From positions 65,168 to 129,167 of the forward strand of contig NZ_WFLM01000005.1 in the NCBI RefSeq assembly GCF_009208775.1: a stretch of 64,000 bases of DNA, in the 5' to 3' direction. Position 1 is the first letter of the stretch. Every line of letters begins with the position of its first letter. The translations under genes were made by a program, and so were the position numbers. The notes below the pieces were generated by a model that made no database searches, was not told the origin of the DNA, and saw nothing but the letters and a program-made list of their open reading frames with translations. Of the stretch, positions 55,204 through 63,615 are shown piece by piece. The DNA comes from Silvanigrella paludirubra. GTDB taxonomy: Bacteria; Bdellovibrionota_B; Oligoflexia; Silvanigrellales; Silvanigrellaceae.

Positions 55204-56091
55204 ATGTTATCTCAATATAAAATAAAAAAATTATTTAAAATATTCATTATTTATTATTCCATACACGGTTCAATTTATCCCGTTTTTGCTAATCCATTAA
55301 ATAACGAAAATAGTTTTACAAATTATCTTAAATTAATTGAAAATAATTCAATAGAACTTGGCAAAAGTATAAACGGTGAAATAGAAATTATAAAAAATGT
55401 AAATGAGATTTTAAAGATTGAGAAAAAAAGAAAACAAAGTTTTATAAAAAAAGGATATACTCCTGAAGAAGCTCATTCTTTTAGTAAGGTAGGTATTGTT
55501 TTTGAAGATCCTTACTGGCTTATAATTCGAGATGCCACAAAGACAGATAAAGGAACAGGAACATATAACCGACTTTTGTGGAAAAACTCTTTAGATGGAG
55601 GTTCACCAGGAGTTGCTATTTTACCATTGCTTCCTGATGGAAAGTTTTTATTTATTTCGACATTTAGACATGCAACCCGTTCATGGGAGTTAGAACTTTC
55701 TAGAGGAGGTCGGGAAAAAAATGAAGATAATATCGAAGCAGCAAAAAGAGAACTTCAAGAAGAGACTGGTTATAAAATAAAAGAAAATAAAGAAAAAGAA
55801 TCTATTTTATTTTTAGGAAATATGACACCTGATTCTGGTACTTTAAATTCTGTAATTCCGATATATTTAATTCAAAACTTAGAAAAAAGCAAAAAATCCA
55901 TTGAAGAAATGGAGGCTATTAATTCAAATATTTCATTAACCTGTAAAGAAACTTTAAATGTATTAAAAAATGGTTTTTATGAGTATACTGATAAAAATAA
56001 TAAAATTAAAAAATTAATGGTAAGAGATTCTTTTATTAACTCTGCTATTTTGCAATATATTATTCATAGTCCAAAAAATAATTGCTTTTAA
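55204..56091 (+). CDS. Exported Nudix hydrolase
   Basis: A 295-residue protein starting at ATG 55204, with AGGA 8 bases upstream; the ATG 15 bases earlier lacks a ribosome site. The N-terminus (KIKKLFK followed by IFIIYYSIHGSIYPVF and then a VFA cleavage site before NP) looks like a signal peptide, so the enzyme is probably periplasmic or secreted. The Nudix box at about 168-190 fits the consensus GX5EX7REUXEEXGU exactly (GGREKNE through REL to EETGY), so it should hydrolyse a nucleoside diphosphate-linked substrate. The preceding RDATKTDKGTGTYNRLLW is typical of ADP-ribose pyrophosphatase-like proteins. It is a single gene between two exported binding proteins. Confidence 0.82.
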   Translation: MLSQYKIKKLFKIFIIYYSIHGSIYPVFANPLNNENSFTNYLKLIENNSIELGKSINGEIEIIKNVNEILKIEKKRKQSFIKKGYTPEEAHSFSKVGIVFEDPYWLIIRDATKTDKGTGTYNRLLWKNSLDGGSPGVAILPLLPDGKFLFISTFRHATRSWELELSRGGREKNEDNIEAAKRELQEETGYKIKENKEKESILFLGNMTPDSGTLNSVIPIYLIQNLEKSKKSIEEMEAINSNISLTCKETLNVLKNGFYEYTDKNNKIKKLMVRDSFINSAILQYIIHSPKNNCF

Positions 56092-56123
56092 TGTATAAAT
56101 AAATTTAAATATTAAAAGCAATT
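56080..56123. terminator. Bidirectional terminator between the Nudix gene and metQ
   Basis: AATTGCTTTTAAT (56080-56092) and its perfect complement (56111-56123) flank an 18-base loop. The Nudix stop is within the first arm and the metQ stop lies just beyond the second. Confidence 0.7.
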
Positions 56124-56130
56124 TTAAATC

Positions 56131-56928
56131 TTACCAAGCAGGAACAGCCCCTGGAAAAAGTTCTTCCGTTTTTTTACGAACTTCGTCAGAATTCATAATA
56201 CTCTTTAAATTTTGAAATACTTTTTTCTCTTTTTCAGATTCTTTAACTACAATAACATTAATATAAGGTTTTGCTGTTTTAGGATTTTCTTTAAACAGGG
56301 CTTCAGATGGTTTAAATCCAGCATTTGTTACAAAGTCATTATTTAAAACAACCGCTGTTACATCTAATGCAGAACGAGCTGCTTGTGCTGCATCCACAGA
56401 TTTAATATCTAAATGTTTTGGATTAGAAATGATATCTTTAGGGTTTGGAATTTCACCTACGCCATCTTTTAATTTAATAAGACCAGCAGTTTGTAATAAA
56501 ATTAAAGCTCTTCCCTGATTACTTGCATCATTTGGAATAACAATTGTTGCTTTATCTCCAATTTCAGAAATATTTTTTATTTTGCGAGAATATACTGCCA
56601 TTGGATAAATAAAAGTGTTCCCAACGATAGCTAATTTATATCCCTTTTTTAATTTTGCTTGTTCTAGAAATGAGATTGTTTGAAATATATTTGCATCAAT
56701 ATCGCCAGCGTTTAAAGCTTCATTTGGAATTTGATAATCTCCAAAAGTAATAACTTTCAAAGTTAAATCATATTTTTCTTTTGCTAGTTTTTGAGCAACC
56801 TCTAGAACTTTTACAGAAGGGCCTGCTGTAATACCAACTTTTATGGTTTCACCCGCATTTGCTATATTTGCTGAAGTAACACCTAAAAATAATGAAGAAA
56901 ATAAAGTAACTATTTTAACAAATTTCAT
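56131..56928 (-). CDS. metQ: Methionine ABC transporter substrate-binding protein
   Basis: A 265-residue NlpA/MetQ-family binding protein that delivers methionine to MetNI. The N-terminal signal peptide ends at NIANAGE and, unlike E. coli MetQ, has no lipobox Cys, so the mature protein is probably free in the periplasm. Ligand-domain features are KVGITAGPSVKVLEVAQK, ALNAGDIDANIFQT, VIPNDASNQGRALILLQTAG and VLNNDFVTNAGF. It is last in the metN-metI-metQ operon, downstream of a SAM-II riboswitch. Confidence 0.92.
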   Translation of the reverse strand: MKFVKIVTLFSSLFLGVTSANIANAGETIKVGITAGPSVKVLEVAQKLAKEKYDLTLKVITFGDYQIPNEALNAGDIDANIFQTISFLEQAKLKKGYKLAIVGNTFIYPMAVYSRKIKNISEIGDKATIVIPNDASNQGRALILLQTAGLIKLKDGVGEIPNPKDIISNPKHLDIKSVDAAQAARSALDVTAVVLNNDFVTNAGFKPSEALFKENPKTAKPYINVIVVKESEKEKKVFQNLKSIMNSDEVRKKTEELFPGAVPAW

Positions 56929-56954
56929 ACCAAATTCCTTTCGAACTAAGATGC

Positions 56955-57605
56955 TTAATGAGAAACTTTACGAGTAATAAAATCACCAACAAACTGAATA
57001 AATAAAACCAATGCTACTAAAGTAACGAGAGCTTGCATCATAACAGGAGTATTAAATTGATAATACCCATATTGTATCGCCATATTTCCTAGTCCACTTC
57101 CACCAACAGCTCCTGCCATTGCAGAATATTCTGTTAAGCTTACAAACAAAATAGTACAGGCATTCGCTATTCCAGGAATGGCTTCAGGTAACAAAACTTT
57201 TCTAATAATTTGCATTGGAGAAGACCCCATTGCTTGAGCTGCCTCAATTAAACCACGATTTATAGTTGCTAATTTACCTTCAACAATTCTTGCAAAAAAT
57301 GGAATAGCAGCAACACTTAACGGAACCATTGCTGCAGCTGTTCCAATAGAAGTACCAACAATAAATCGAGTAAAAGGAATAATAGCAACCATTAATATAA
57401 CAAAAGGAACAGATCTTCCAATAGTAACTATACTACTTAATATTTTATGAATTACTGGATTTTCATAAAACATTCCTTTTGAGGTAACTGTTAAAGCAAT
57501 AGCAATTGGTAAACCAAATATAAATGCAGATAATCCAGCTACAAGCACCATATAAATTGTTGCTAATGTAGAATCAAGCAGTGTACTTAATGTTTCCAGA
57601 AACAT
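56955..57605 (-). CDS. metI: Methionine ABC transporter permease
   Basis: A 216-residue inner-membrane permease with about five membrane helices. The EAA loop is visible as EAAQAMGSSPMQIIRKVLLP, the coupling helix that contacts MetN. Other family features are GRSVPFVILMVAIIPFTRF and SAMAGAVGGSGLGNMAIQYG. The start at 57605 overlaps the metN gene by 32 bases and has GAGG 9 bases upstream. It is the middle gene of the methionine importer operon. Confidence 0.93.
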   Translation of the reverse strand: MFLETLSTLLDSTLATIYMVLVAGLSAFIFGLPIAIALTVTSKGMFYENPVIHKILSSIVTIGRSVPFVILMVAIIPFTRFIVGTSIGTAAAMVPLSVAAIPFFARIVEGKLATINRGLIEAAQAMGSSPMQIIRKVLLPEAIPGIANACTILFVSLTEYSAMAGAVGGSGLGNMAIQYGYYQFNTPVMMQALVTLVALVLFIQFVGDFITRKVSH

Positions 57606-58629
57606 AACCTAAAACCTCAGTCTTAATATTTGAATTACTTAAAAATTCAATTCCTAAATTAATTTGCTCTTGAACTCCAGATACTTGGCAAAGCATGATA
57701 CCAATTGGAGAATTGCTAACAACATCGATATGAGCTTGTAATATATTTATACGAAGTCCAAATTTCATAACTAAATCAGAAATAATAGTCTCTGTAGCTA
57801 CATCACCTACAAAAGAAATTTTTAAAATTGGATTTAATCCTTCTGTAGGAATTTGTATTAAGTTTTTTTCAATACTTTCAGGTAATGAAATATGAAAAGC
57901 TGATCGTACTAAAGCTTTTGTTACGTTTGCCTTTGGATTGCTAAACATTTCTACCATAGAAGATGATTCCACAATTTGACCATTTTCTATAACAGCAACT
58001 CGATCACAAATCGTTTTTACAACTTCCATTTCATGAGTAATTAAAAGAATAGTAACACCAAATTTTTTATTAATTTCTTTTAATAATTCTAAAATGGATT
58101 TTGTTGTTTCTGGATCTAAAGCTGAAGTGGCTTCATCACATAAAAGTACTTTTGGATTTGATGCAAGAGAACGCGCAATCGCAACACGTTGCTTTTGCCC
58201 ACCACTTAACTGATGAGGATAATGATTTTCTTTATCAGACAACCCTGTTACTTCTAATAAATATTTAACTCTTTCATTAATTTCTTTTTTATCTACACCA
58301 GCAAATTCTAATGGCAAGGCCACATTTTTGAATGTAGTCGCAGACGAAAGAAGGTTAAAATGCTGAAATATCATTCCAATATTTCTTCTTTGTTTTCTTA
58401 AATCTACTTCTTTGAGAGATGTTAAAGAAACACCATCTAAAATAACTTCACCTTCGCTCGGTCTTTCTAATAAGTTAACAGTGCGCAGTAAAGTACTTTT
58501 CCCTGCACCACTTTTCCCAATAATACCAAAAATTTCACCTTTTGATACTTCAAGATCGATGCCTTTTAAAGCGTGGGAAATGCCAAGCTTTGTTTTAAAG
58601 TACTTTTTAATACCAATAAGTTTGATCAT
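57574..58629 (-). CDS. metN: Methionine ABC transporter ATP-binding protein
   Basis: A 351-residue ATPase of the D/L-methionine importer. Walker A GKSGAGKST is at 38-46, signature LSGGQKQ at 141-147, Walker B VLLCDE at 161-166, all intact. The C-terminal about 75 residues form the NIL regulatory domain (ISFVGDVATETIISDL onward), which binds intracellular methionine to inhibit transport. The ATG has AGG 8 bases upstream. The gene is about 170 bases downstream of the SAM-II element, so both transcription and translation could respond to SAM. Confidence 0.94.
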   Translation of the reverse strand: MIKLIGIKKYFKTKLGISHALKGIDLEVSKGEIFGIIGKSGAGKSTLLRTVNLLERPSEGEVILDGVSLTSLKEVDLRKQRRNIGMIFQHFNLLSSATTFKNVALPLEFAGVDKKEINERVKYLLEVTGLSDKENHYPHQLSGGQKQRVAIARSLASNPKVLLCDEATSALDPETTKSILELLKEINKKFGVTILLITHEMEVVKTICDRVAVIENGQIVESSSMVEMFSNPKANVTKALVRSAFHISLPESIEKNLIQIPTEGLNPILKISFVGDVATETIISDLVMKFGLRINILQAHIDVVSNSPIGIMLCQVSGVQEQINLGIEFLSNSNIKTEVLGYVSGNIKYTA

Positions 58630-58702
58630 AAAAATTGCCTAAAATAATATAAACGATTAAAAATTTATAAATATGATACTTATTTACAAGATAAATTCAT
58701 TA

Positions 58703-58792
58703 TTATAAATAACAACAACAATATTTTTTATTTTGCATTGATTGATTTATAAAGAGGGAAATTATGACGAATAGATTAAGATAAATGTTCAT
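58703..58792 (-). CDS. Putative 29-codon leader/small membrane peptide downstream of the SAM-II element
   Basis: An open frame of 29 codons from ATG 58792 to a TAA ending at 58703, with a hydrophobic stretch (IYLNLFVIISLFI, residues 3-15) and three consecutive Cys codons (TGT x3) at residues 25-27. Its start lies 8 bases after the GCGGG that closes the SAM-II element, the position where a SAM-II-controlled ribosome site is expected. Whether it is translated is unknown. It may be a leader peptide for metN expression or a microprotein, or a chance frame in AT-rich DNA. Confidence 0.35.
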   Translation of the reverse strand: MNIYLNLFVIISLFINQSMQNKKYCCCYL

Positions 58793-58799
58793 TTAAGAA

Positions 58800-58870
58800 T
58801 CCCGCTTTAGCTGAATTTACGTAGTAAATATGAACGCCCGCAAGCTGACTATCAAATCGGCATTCATGGA
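58800..58870 (-). promoter_or_regulatory. SAM-II (SAM-alpha) riboswitch upstream of metN
   Basis: Read on the minus strand. Stem P1 is ATGAATGCC (58867-58859) with GGCGTTCAT (58838-58830), nine pairs with one G-U. The P1 loop holds GATTTG near its start and GCTTGC near its end. The 3' part reads TAAATTCAGCTAAAGCGGGA and matches the SAM-II core TAAATxxAGCTAAAxxGGG. GCUU in the loop can pair with AAGC in the tail, consistent with the pseudoknot. An extra hairpin (ATTTAC/GTAAAT) lies between P1 and the core. SAM-II elements bind SAM and mask the ribosome site; here the target is metN-metI-metQ. Confidence 0.82.
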
Positions 58871-58891
58871 ATGTAAAACATATTATGCTGT

Positions 58892-58921
58892 TTGAGTCAA
58901 TAATAAAATGGGAACTAATTA
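58892..58921. promoter_or_regulatory. Overlapping divergent promoter core for lysC and the SAM-II/met operon
   Basis: TTGAGTCAA (58892-58900) is palindromic around its central G and provides TTGAGT on the plus strand and TTGACT on the minus strand. On the plus strand TAATTA follows after 18 bases. On the minus strand AT-rich -10-like sequence precedes the riboswitch. Assigned by eye. Confidence 0.35.
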
Positions 58922-58980
58922 TGCTGACAAGATAAACTTGTTATGTTAAGTTTAAATTTCATATTTTCTAGGAGTTTATT

Positions 58981-60222
58981 GTGGCAACAAAGTCAATGTT
59001 ATCAAGTAATAGTTCCTCACAAATCAATACTATCGGACCTGTATTTAAATTTGGTGGTACAAGCATGGGCACCATCGAACGAATTGAACACGTTGCCGAA
59101 CTTTGTTTAAAATTAAAACCTTCCGCAGTTGTTGTATCTGCAATGTCAGGTGAAACAAATCGTCTTGTCTCATTAGCAAGTGAAATTTCAAATCGAATCG
59201 ATGTGCCAGAATATGACATGTTAGTTGCTAGCGGTGAGCAGGTCTCTGTTTCCTTATTAAGCTTAGCTCTCCGAAAAAGAGGCATAGAACCCTGCCCCAT
59301 GCTTGCTCCTACAGCAGGAATTTTAACGGACTCCCAATTTTCTAGGGCAAGTATTTTAAAAGTTAAGGGTGATGCCATTAAAACAGCTCTTGAAAAGGGA
59401 CAGCTTCCCATCATTGCTGGATTCCAAGGGGTAACAGAAGATGGTCGATTAACCTCTTTAGGAAGAGGGGGTTCTGATACATCGGCAGTCGCAATTGCCG
59501 CTGGAATTGGAGCAAAAGAATGCATAATTTATACAGATGTGGATGGTGTTTTTACAACAGACCCTCGTATTTGTAAAGATGCACGCATTATTCGCACCAT
59601 TAATTACGAAGAAATGCTTGAAATGGCAAGTCAAGGAAGTAAAGTTTTGCATATTAGAAGCGTTCAACTCGCTGCAAAATGGGGAATTAGACTTGTTGTT
59701 AGAAATACTTTTTCAAATGATGAAGGAACAGAAATGAGCACAATAGATAGTCCTATTGAAGGAGAAGTCGTTTCCGGGGTTGCGGCCACTCAAAATGAAG
59801 CCTGGATACAAGCTGGTTCCAGTAAAAATCCAAAATTTAACTTGGCTAATGTGTTCACAATTCTTGCGCAAAAAGGTGTTAATGTCGACATTATTACACA
59901 GTCAGAGCATGAAGGCGGGATGAAAATCAATTTTACCGTTTCTCAACCTGACGCAAAACTTGCTATGGAAACCCTAAAAAATGAATTTAAAGATTTAAAG
60001 TTAATCCTCAGGGAAGATGTATCAAAAATATCCATTGTTGGCGTTGGCATGCGAACTCATGCAGGTGTAGCGGCTAGAATGTTTCAAACTCTAGCGGAAC
60101 AAAATATTGATATTCTTTTAGTAACAACTTCTGAAATAAAAGTAGGTTGCTTAATACCAAGAGAAAAAATGAATCAGGCCGTCCAAGCATTGCATAAAGA
60201 ATTTATTTCATTCAGCCTTTAA
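58981..60222 (+). CDS. lysC: Aspartate kinase
   Basis: A 413-residue kinase that phosphorylates aspartate in the first step to lysine, threonine and methionine. The start is GTG 58981 with AGGAG upstream. The signature KFGGTS is at 23-28, with VVSAMSGETNRLV, LGRGGSDTSAVAIA and DVDGVFTTDPR in the kinase domain. Two ACT domains at the C-terminus (about 265-413) are the feedback-binding region. It is divergent from metN across a SAM-II-containing region, which places two methionine-linked genes back to back. Gene ends overlap the convergent membrane-protein gene by 15 bases. Confidence 0.94.
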   Translation: MATKSMLSSNSSSQINTIGPVFKFGGTSMGTIERIEHVAELCLKLKPSAVVVSAMSGETNRLVSLASEISNRIDVPEYDMLVASGEQVSVSLLSLALRKRGIEPCPMLAPTAGILTDSQFSRASILKVKGDAIKTALEKGQLPIIAGFQGVTEDGRLTSLGRGGSDTSAVAIAAGIGAKECIIYTDVDGVFTTDPRICKDARIIRTINYEEMLEMASQGSKVLHIRSVQLAAKWGIRLVVRNTFSNDEGTEMSTIDSPIEGEVVSGVAATQNEAWIQAGSSKNPKFNLANVFTILAQKGVNVDIITQSEHEGGMKINFTVSQPDAKLAMETLKNEFKDLKLILREDVSKISIVGVGMRTHAGVAARMFQTLAEQNIDILLVTTSEIKVGCLIPREKMNQAVQALHKEFISFSL

Positions 60223-60933
60223 TATTTCTGCCGCATTTAAGCCAGTTAGTTTTTTAAGCTGAGAAATAAACCACCATAAACCAAAAATAGAAATAACAAA
60301 TTTTGGAAGAGCAATCACAATATAACTTTTCCAGGTCATTTCAGCTAATTCTTTATTAAAAGCTTCAGTACCTGCAGGACTAATAATAATATTAATTGCT
60401 AAAATATAATTTAAAACGCCGCCTAGAAAAAACGCAAAACCAAAAACCATTGTTACTTGCCACATTAATATTTTAAATTGTCTTTCTGCATTATTTTGGC
60501 GTAACTTAGATTCTAAAAGATCAATTTTAAATATATTTTCGTTATAAATAAAGTAATTTACAAATGGCTTGCCAATCCAAGCAGAAACTATAGTAAATAC
60601 ACCTAAAAATGTTGGAATTGCTGCTTCTTGAATAGCAAACCAAAAGCCATCGACCTTATAAAAGGCAAATATTCCTTTTATAAGTACGCTAGTAATCCCT
60701 AATATTGCGATAGGGCTTGCTTGTTTTCTTTTTGCAAAGTCATAAATCCCAAAAACCAAGGGAAAAGAGAGAGCAAGAAGCAAGGTTTTCAATGGTCCAA
60801 GTGTTGAATTTAGCTTAGACAAAACCAAAACAGGGATTAAAACATAGAATATGATCGACGCCCAAAGATTTTCCTTTGGTTTTTTTATATCAGAGGGGGT
60901 TTCAACTGCCACCTCAACCTTTTTATTTTCCAT
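60208..60933 (-). CDS. VC0807-like integral membrane protein
   Basis: A 241-residue protein with a polar N-terminus (about 25 residues) and about five to six membrane segments. The pattern FPLVFGIYDFAKRKQASPIA followed by ILGITSVLIKG resembles the VC0807/intracellular septation protein A-like membrane family. No catalytic motif is visible and function is unknown. The last 15 bases overlap the lysC end. It follows the NsrR-like regulator gene on the same strand with a 122-base gap and could be under its control. Confidence 0.6.
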   Translation of the reverse strand: MENKKVEVAVETPSDIKKPKENLWASIIFYVLIPVLVLSKLNSTLGPLKTLLLALSFPLVFGIYDFAKRKQASPIAILGITSVLIKGIFAFYKVDGFWFAIQEAAIPTFLGVFTIVSAWIGKPFVNYFIYNENIFKIDLLESKLRQNNAERQFKILMWQVTMVFGFAFFLGGVLNYILAINIIISPAGTEAFNKELAEMTWKSYIVIALPKFVISIFGLWWFISQLKKLTGLNAAEILKAE

Positions 60934-61055
60934 AAAAACTTTCTATAAGCTTAAAATGACTCAAATGACAAAGAACAATAACATATCATGCATAGGGACG
61001 AAAAGCATATTGTATCGTTTTCAATGAATAAATCACTAAAAAAACCACTAAATCT

Positions 61056-61472
61056 TTAAAGAAAGATATTTTTATTCACCGCAATATCAGCTAAGGTTTT
61101 GTTTTCTAAGACTTTAAAAAAAGCTTGCCTTGCTTCATATAAAATTCCCTTTAAAGAACAATATGGTGACAGCATACATGTATTTTTTTCAGGATTAAAA
61201 CATTCTACCAACTCAAAATTGCTTTCCATTTCTTTGATTATTTTGCCCAAATTTATATCTTTAGGGGAATGAGCTAAACAAATACCACCGCCTTTTCCAC
61301 GGATAGTTTTAATGACCCCTTTTTCACCCAATTTATGCACAACACGAGTTAAATGATTTTTGGAAATGTTAAATTTGTTAGAAATTTCATCTATTGTAGA
61401 TAAATCATCCTTTTTTGTAGCTAAATAAATAAGCACTCTTAAAGAATAATCTGTATATAAGGTTAATTGCAT
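61056..61472 (-). CDS. nsrR: Rrf2-family NO-sensing repressor (NsrR-like)
   Basis: A 138-residue Rrf2-family winged-helix regulator that binds DNA with its N-terminal half (MQLTLYTDYSLRVLIYLA, then IRGKGGGICLA in the wing). The Fe-S cluster ligands Cys91, Cys99 and Cys105 fit the NsrR pattern (CF-x5-N-x-C-x5-C-x-LK). These proteins repress nitric-oxide detoxification genes until their cluster is nitrosylated. No NO-detoxification gene such as hmp or norB is next to it; the nearest downstream gene on the same strand is the membrane protein at 60208-60933. IscR is excluded by the different Cys spacing. Confidence 0.85.
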   Translation of the reverse strand: MQLTLYTDYSLRVLIYLATKKDDLSTIDEISNKFNISKNHLTRVVHKLGEKGVIKTIRGKGGGICLAHSPKDINLGKIIKEMESNFELVECFNPEKNTCMLSPYCSLKGILYEARQAFFKVLENKTLADIAVNKNIFL

Positions 61473-61582
61473 AAAATGATTTTCCTATTTCATAAAAATA
61501 CAGAATACGTTGATCTTATAATTTAGAAAATCAAAAAATTAAACTGAAAATCTTACATATTATAAAATAAATGATTTTAATC

Positions 61583-61611
61583 TTGACAAATCAACTATTT
61601 ATTTTTAAATA
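61583..61611 (+). promoter_or_regulatory. Promoter for the O-methyltransferase operon
   Basis: TTGACA (61583-61588) and TAAATA (61606-61611) are separated by exactly 17 bases. Transcription would start about 90 bases before the methyltransferase start at 61711. It lies in the gap beside the divergent nsrR-like gene, so that protein might regulate it. Confidence 0.5.
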
Positions 61612-61710
61612 AACAGAATAATTTTTTTCATTTTCCTGTGATTTCTTAAAGAAAACTTCGAATATAACGATAGTCTAAATGTAAATAAATATATTAAATG
61701 AGGTATATTC

Positions 61711-62310
61711 ATGTTCGAATTTAATTTAGAAGATTTTAATTCAAGTAAAATAAATGAAGTAATTCATTTTATAAATAATAAAACAAAAGAGCTTGGTTTT
61801 GATATGGCTTCGAGGCCAGAAACAGGTGCATTATTAAGGGTACTTGCTGCCTCAAAACCGAATGGAAGATTTTTGGAAATTGGAACCGGAACAGGATTAG
61901 GAACCGCATGGTTATTAGAAGGTATGGATAAAAATTCTAAATTAATTAGTATTGAATGCGATAAAAATGTTCAATCAGTTGCAAAAGAAGCCTTTCTTAA
62001 TGACGATAGACTTGAACTCATTTATGATAATGGTAGTGATTTTTTAAAAAACCAAATTCCTAATAGCTACGATATGATTTTTGCAGATGCTTATCCTGGT
62101 AAATATGAATTTTTAGATGAAACTTTGAACTTATTAAAACCAGGTGGAATTTATATTGTGGATGACATGCTTCCACAAGCAGATTGGCCTGAGGATCATT
62201 TTCCATTAGCAAAAGGCGTATTAGATAGTTTAAAAAATTTAAAAAACGTTGTCTCAGTTGGTTTAAATTGGTCAAGCGGATTAATTATTATTGTACCTAA
62301 AAGAAATTAA
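61711..62310 (+). CDS. Class I SAM-dependent O-methyltransferase
   Basis: A 199-residue methyltransferase of the catechol-O-methyltransferase-like type. SAM motif I is GRFLEIGTGTGLGTAWLLEG (about residues 50-69), followed by KLISIECDKN, then DMIFADAYPGKYEF and GGIYIVDDMLP with the acidic metal-binding residues. It is the first gene of an apparent operon with a class V PLP enzyme (27 bases downstream) and an FAD-dependent protein. Substrate is unknown; the context suggests a small molecule rather than a polysaccharide. Confidence 0.85.
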   Translation: MFEFNLEDFNSSKINEVIHFINNKTKELGFDMASRPETGALLRVLAASKPNGRFLEIGTGTGLGTAWLLEGMDKNSKLISIECDKNVQSVAKEAFLNDDRLELIYDNGSDFLKNQIPNSYDMIFADAYPGKYEFLDETLNLLKPGGIYIVDDMLPQADWPEDHFPLAKGVLDSLKNLKNVVSVGLNWSSGLIIIVPKRN

Positions 62311-62337
62311 TTAATAAAAAATAATAAGAGGTTTTTT

Positions 62338-63615
62338 ATGAATTCTCTCAATAATAAAAAAATGAGCTTAAATGATCATGATGAAACTTGGAATATTTTT
62401 AGAAATAATTATATTTTGGATCAAAAAATAATTCATTTTACATTAGCAATTCATGTGCCACATAGTTTATCATTAAATAAAGAAATAGATTATTATAGAA
62501 AATTAATAGATACGAATCCAGATTTAATGAGAAGAGAAAGACATAAATACACCACAGAAACTCTCGAAGCTGCTGCTCGGTATTTAGGTACAGATAAAAG
62601 CTTAATTGCTTTAACAGATAGCTCTACTATGAGCTTATCACTTATTTTAAATGGATTTGAATTTCAAAATGGAACAGAAATATTAACTACTGATAGTGAA
62701 CATTATTCATTAGAAAAGCTTTGTGAAAGTTCTGCTAAAAAATATAATTTAACTTTAAAAAAAATAGACATTTCAAACATATTACATAATATTTCTAAGA
62801 AACAAATAGTAAAAAGTATTGTTGATAATATTAATGATAAAACCTGTCTTATTGCTATTTCTTGGGTAAATTCAAAATATGGTATTAAATTTCCTTTAAA
62901 AGAAATATCAAAAGAATTAAAAAAAATAAATTTTTCTCGTGAAGAAAATAAAAAAATTCTTTTGTGTGTAGATGGTGTTCATGGTTTTGGTATTGAAAAT
63001 TTAAATTCAATTCATGATCTGGGAGTCGACTTTTTTGCATCAGGATGCCATAAATGGTTATTTGGACCAAGAGGAACGGGATTATTATGGTGCAGTGAGA
63101 GGGGTTGGAAAAAATTAAATCCCATAATTCCTTCGTTTGAAAAAATTGCATGGGATCATTATTTAGAATGGGATAATAAAAAATATAATGAAGACGAATT
63201 AATCAAGTCGCGTATGTGTACACCGGGCGGTTTTAAAACTTTCGAATATTTTTGGGCACTAAAACATGCTTTTGAAACACATGAAAAAATTGGTAAAGAA
63301 AATATTCAAGAAAGAGTTCATTATTTTTCTCAAATTTGCAAAAACGAAATTAAAAAAATTCCCAATGCAATTTTATTAACACCTATTTCTTCTTCTCTAT
63401 CGTCAGGTTTTGTTTGTTTTAATATAAAAGGGATAAACCCTTCAGAAATTGTTACTAAAATGGGTGAGCATAATATCATAATCGGACAATCACCATACAA
63501 AGACTCTTGTCTCAGAATAACTCCTAGTATTTATAATACAGAAGAAGAAGTTTTATTTGCTTGTAATAAATTATTTGAAATTGTTAATGAGTTAAATCAT
63601 GAAGATAAAAAATGA
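62338..63615 (+). CDS. Class V aminotransferase / isopenicillin N epimerase-like PLP enzyme
   Basis: A 425-residue PLP enzyme of the aminotransferase class V family. Seen are ALTDSSTMSLSLILNGF (cofactor phosphate region), LIAISWVNSKYGIKFP, CVDGVHGFG (Asp holding the pyridine nitrogen) and the Schiff-base Lys in SGCHKWLFGPRGTGLLW. Such enzymes act as epimerases, desulfurases or lyases on amino acids or peptides. It overlaps the next gene by 17 bases, so the two are coupled. It differs from NifS/IscS in lacking their C-terminal catalytic Cys loop pattern. The substrate is unknown. Confidence 0.85.
   Translation: MNSLNNKKMSLNDHDETWNIFRNNYILDQKIIHFTLAIHVPHSLSLNKEIDYYRKLIDTNPDLMRRERHKYTTETLEAAARYLGTDKSLIALTDSSTMSLSLILNGFEFQNGTEILTTDSEHYSLEKLCESSAKKYNLTLKKIDISNILHNISKKQIVKSIVDNINDKTCLIAISWVNSKYGIKFPLKEISKELKKINFSREENKKILLCVDGVHGFGIENLNSIHDLGVDFFASGCHKWLFGPRGTGLLWCSERGWKKLNPIIPSFEKIAWDHYLEWDNKKYNEDELIKSRMCTPGGFKTFEYFWALKHAFETHEKIGKENIQERVHYFSQICKNEIKKIPNAILLTPISSSLSSGFVCFNIKGINPSEIVTKMGEHNIIIGQSPYKDSCLRITPSIYNTEEEVLFACNKLFEIVNELNHEDKK

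Larger units (their letters stand above)
58630..58980. other. Regulatory intergenic region between metN and lysC (351 bp)
   Basis: Contains, from the metN side, the 29-codon frame, the SAM-II riboswitch and the divergent promoter core. On the plus strand a six-codon frame (58764-58784) with a good ribosome site is visible but carries no Lys codon and is not called as a leader peptide. Confidence 0.6.

Noticed and set aside
58764-58784. Six-codon frame with a good ribosome site on the plus strand upstream of lysC, as a possible leader peptide
   Set aside because: It contains no Lys codon and lies on the strand opposite the riboswitch. There is no alternative terminator structure near it, so I see no basis for attenuation.
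58790-58880. Lysine riboswitch for lysC on the plus strand
   Set aside because: The structured stretch does not show lysine-riboswitch motifs on the plus strand. The conserved core is clear only on the minus strand, as SAM-II.
58968-59525. 185-codon antisense frame within lysC
   Set aside because: It mirrors the conserved kinase domain of lysC and extends over its promoter side; it has no independent evidence of coding.
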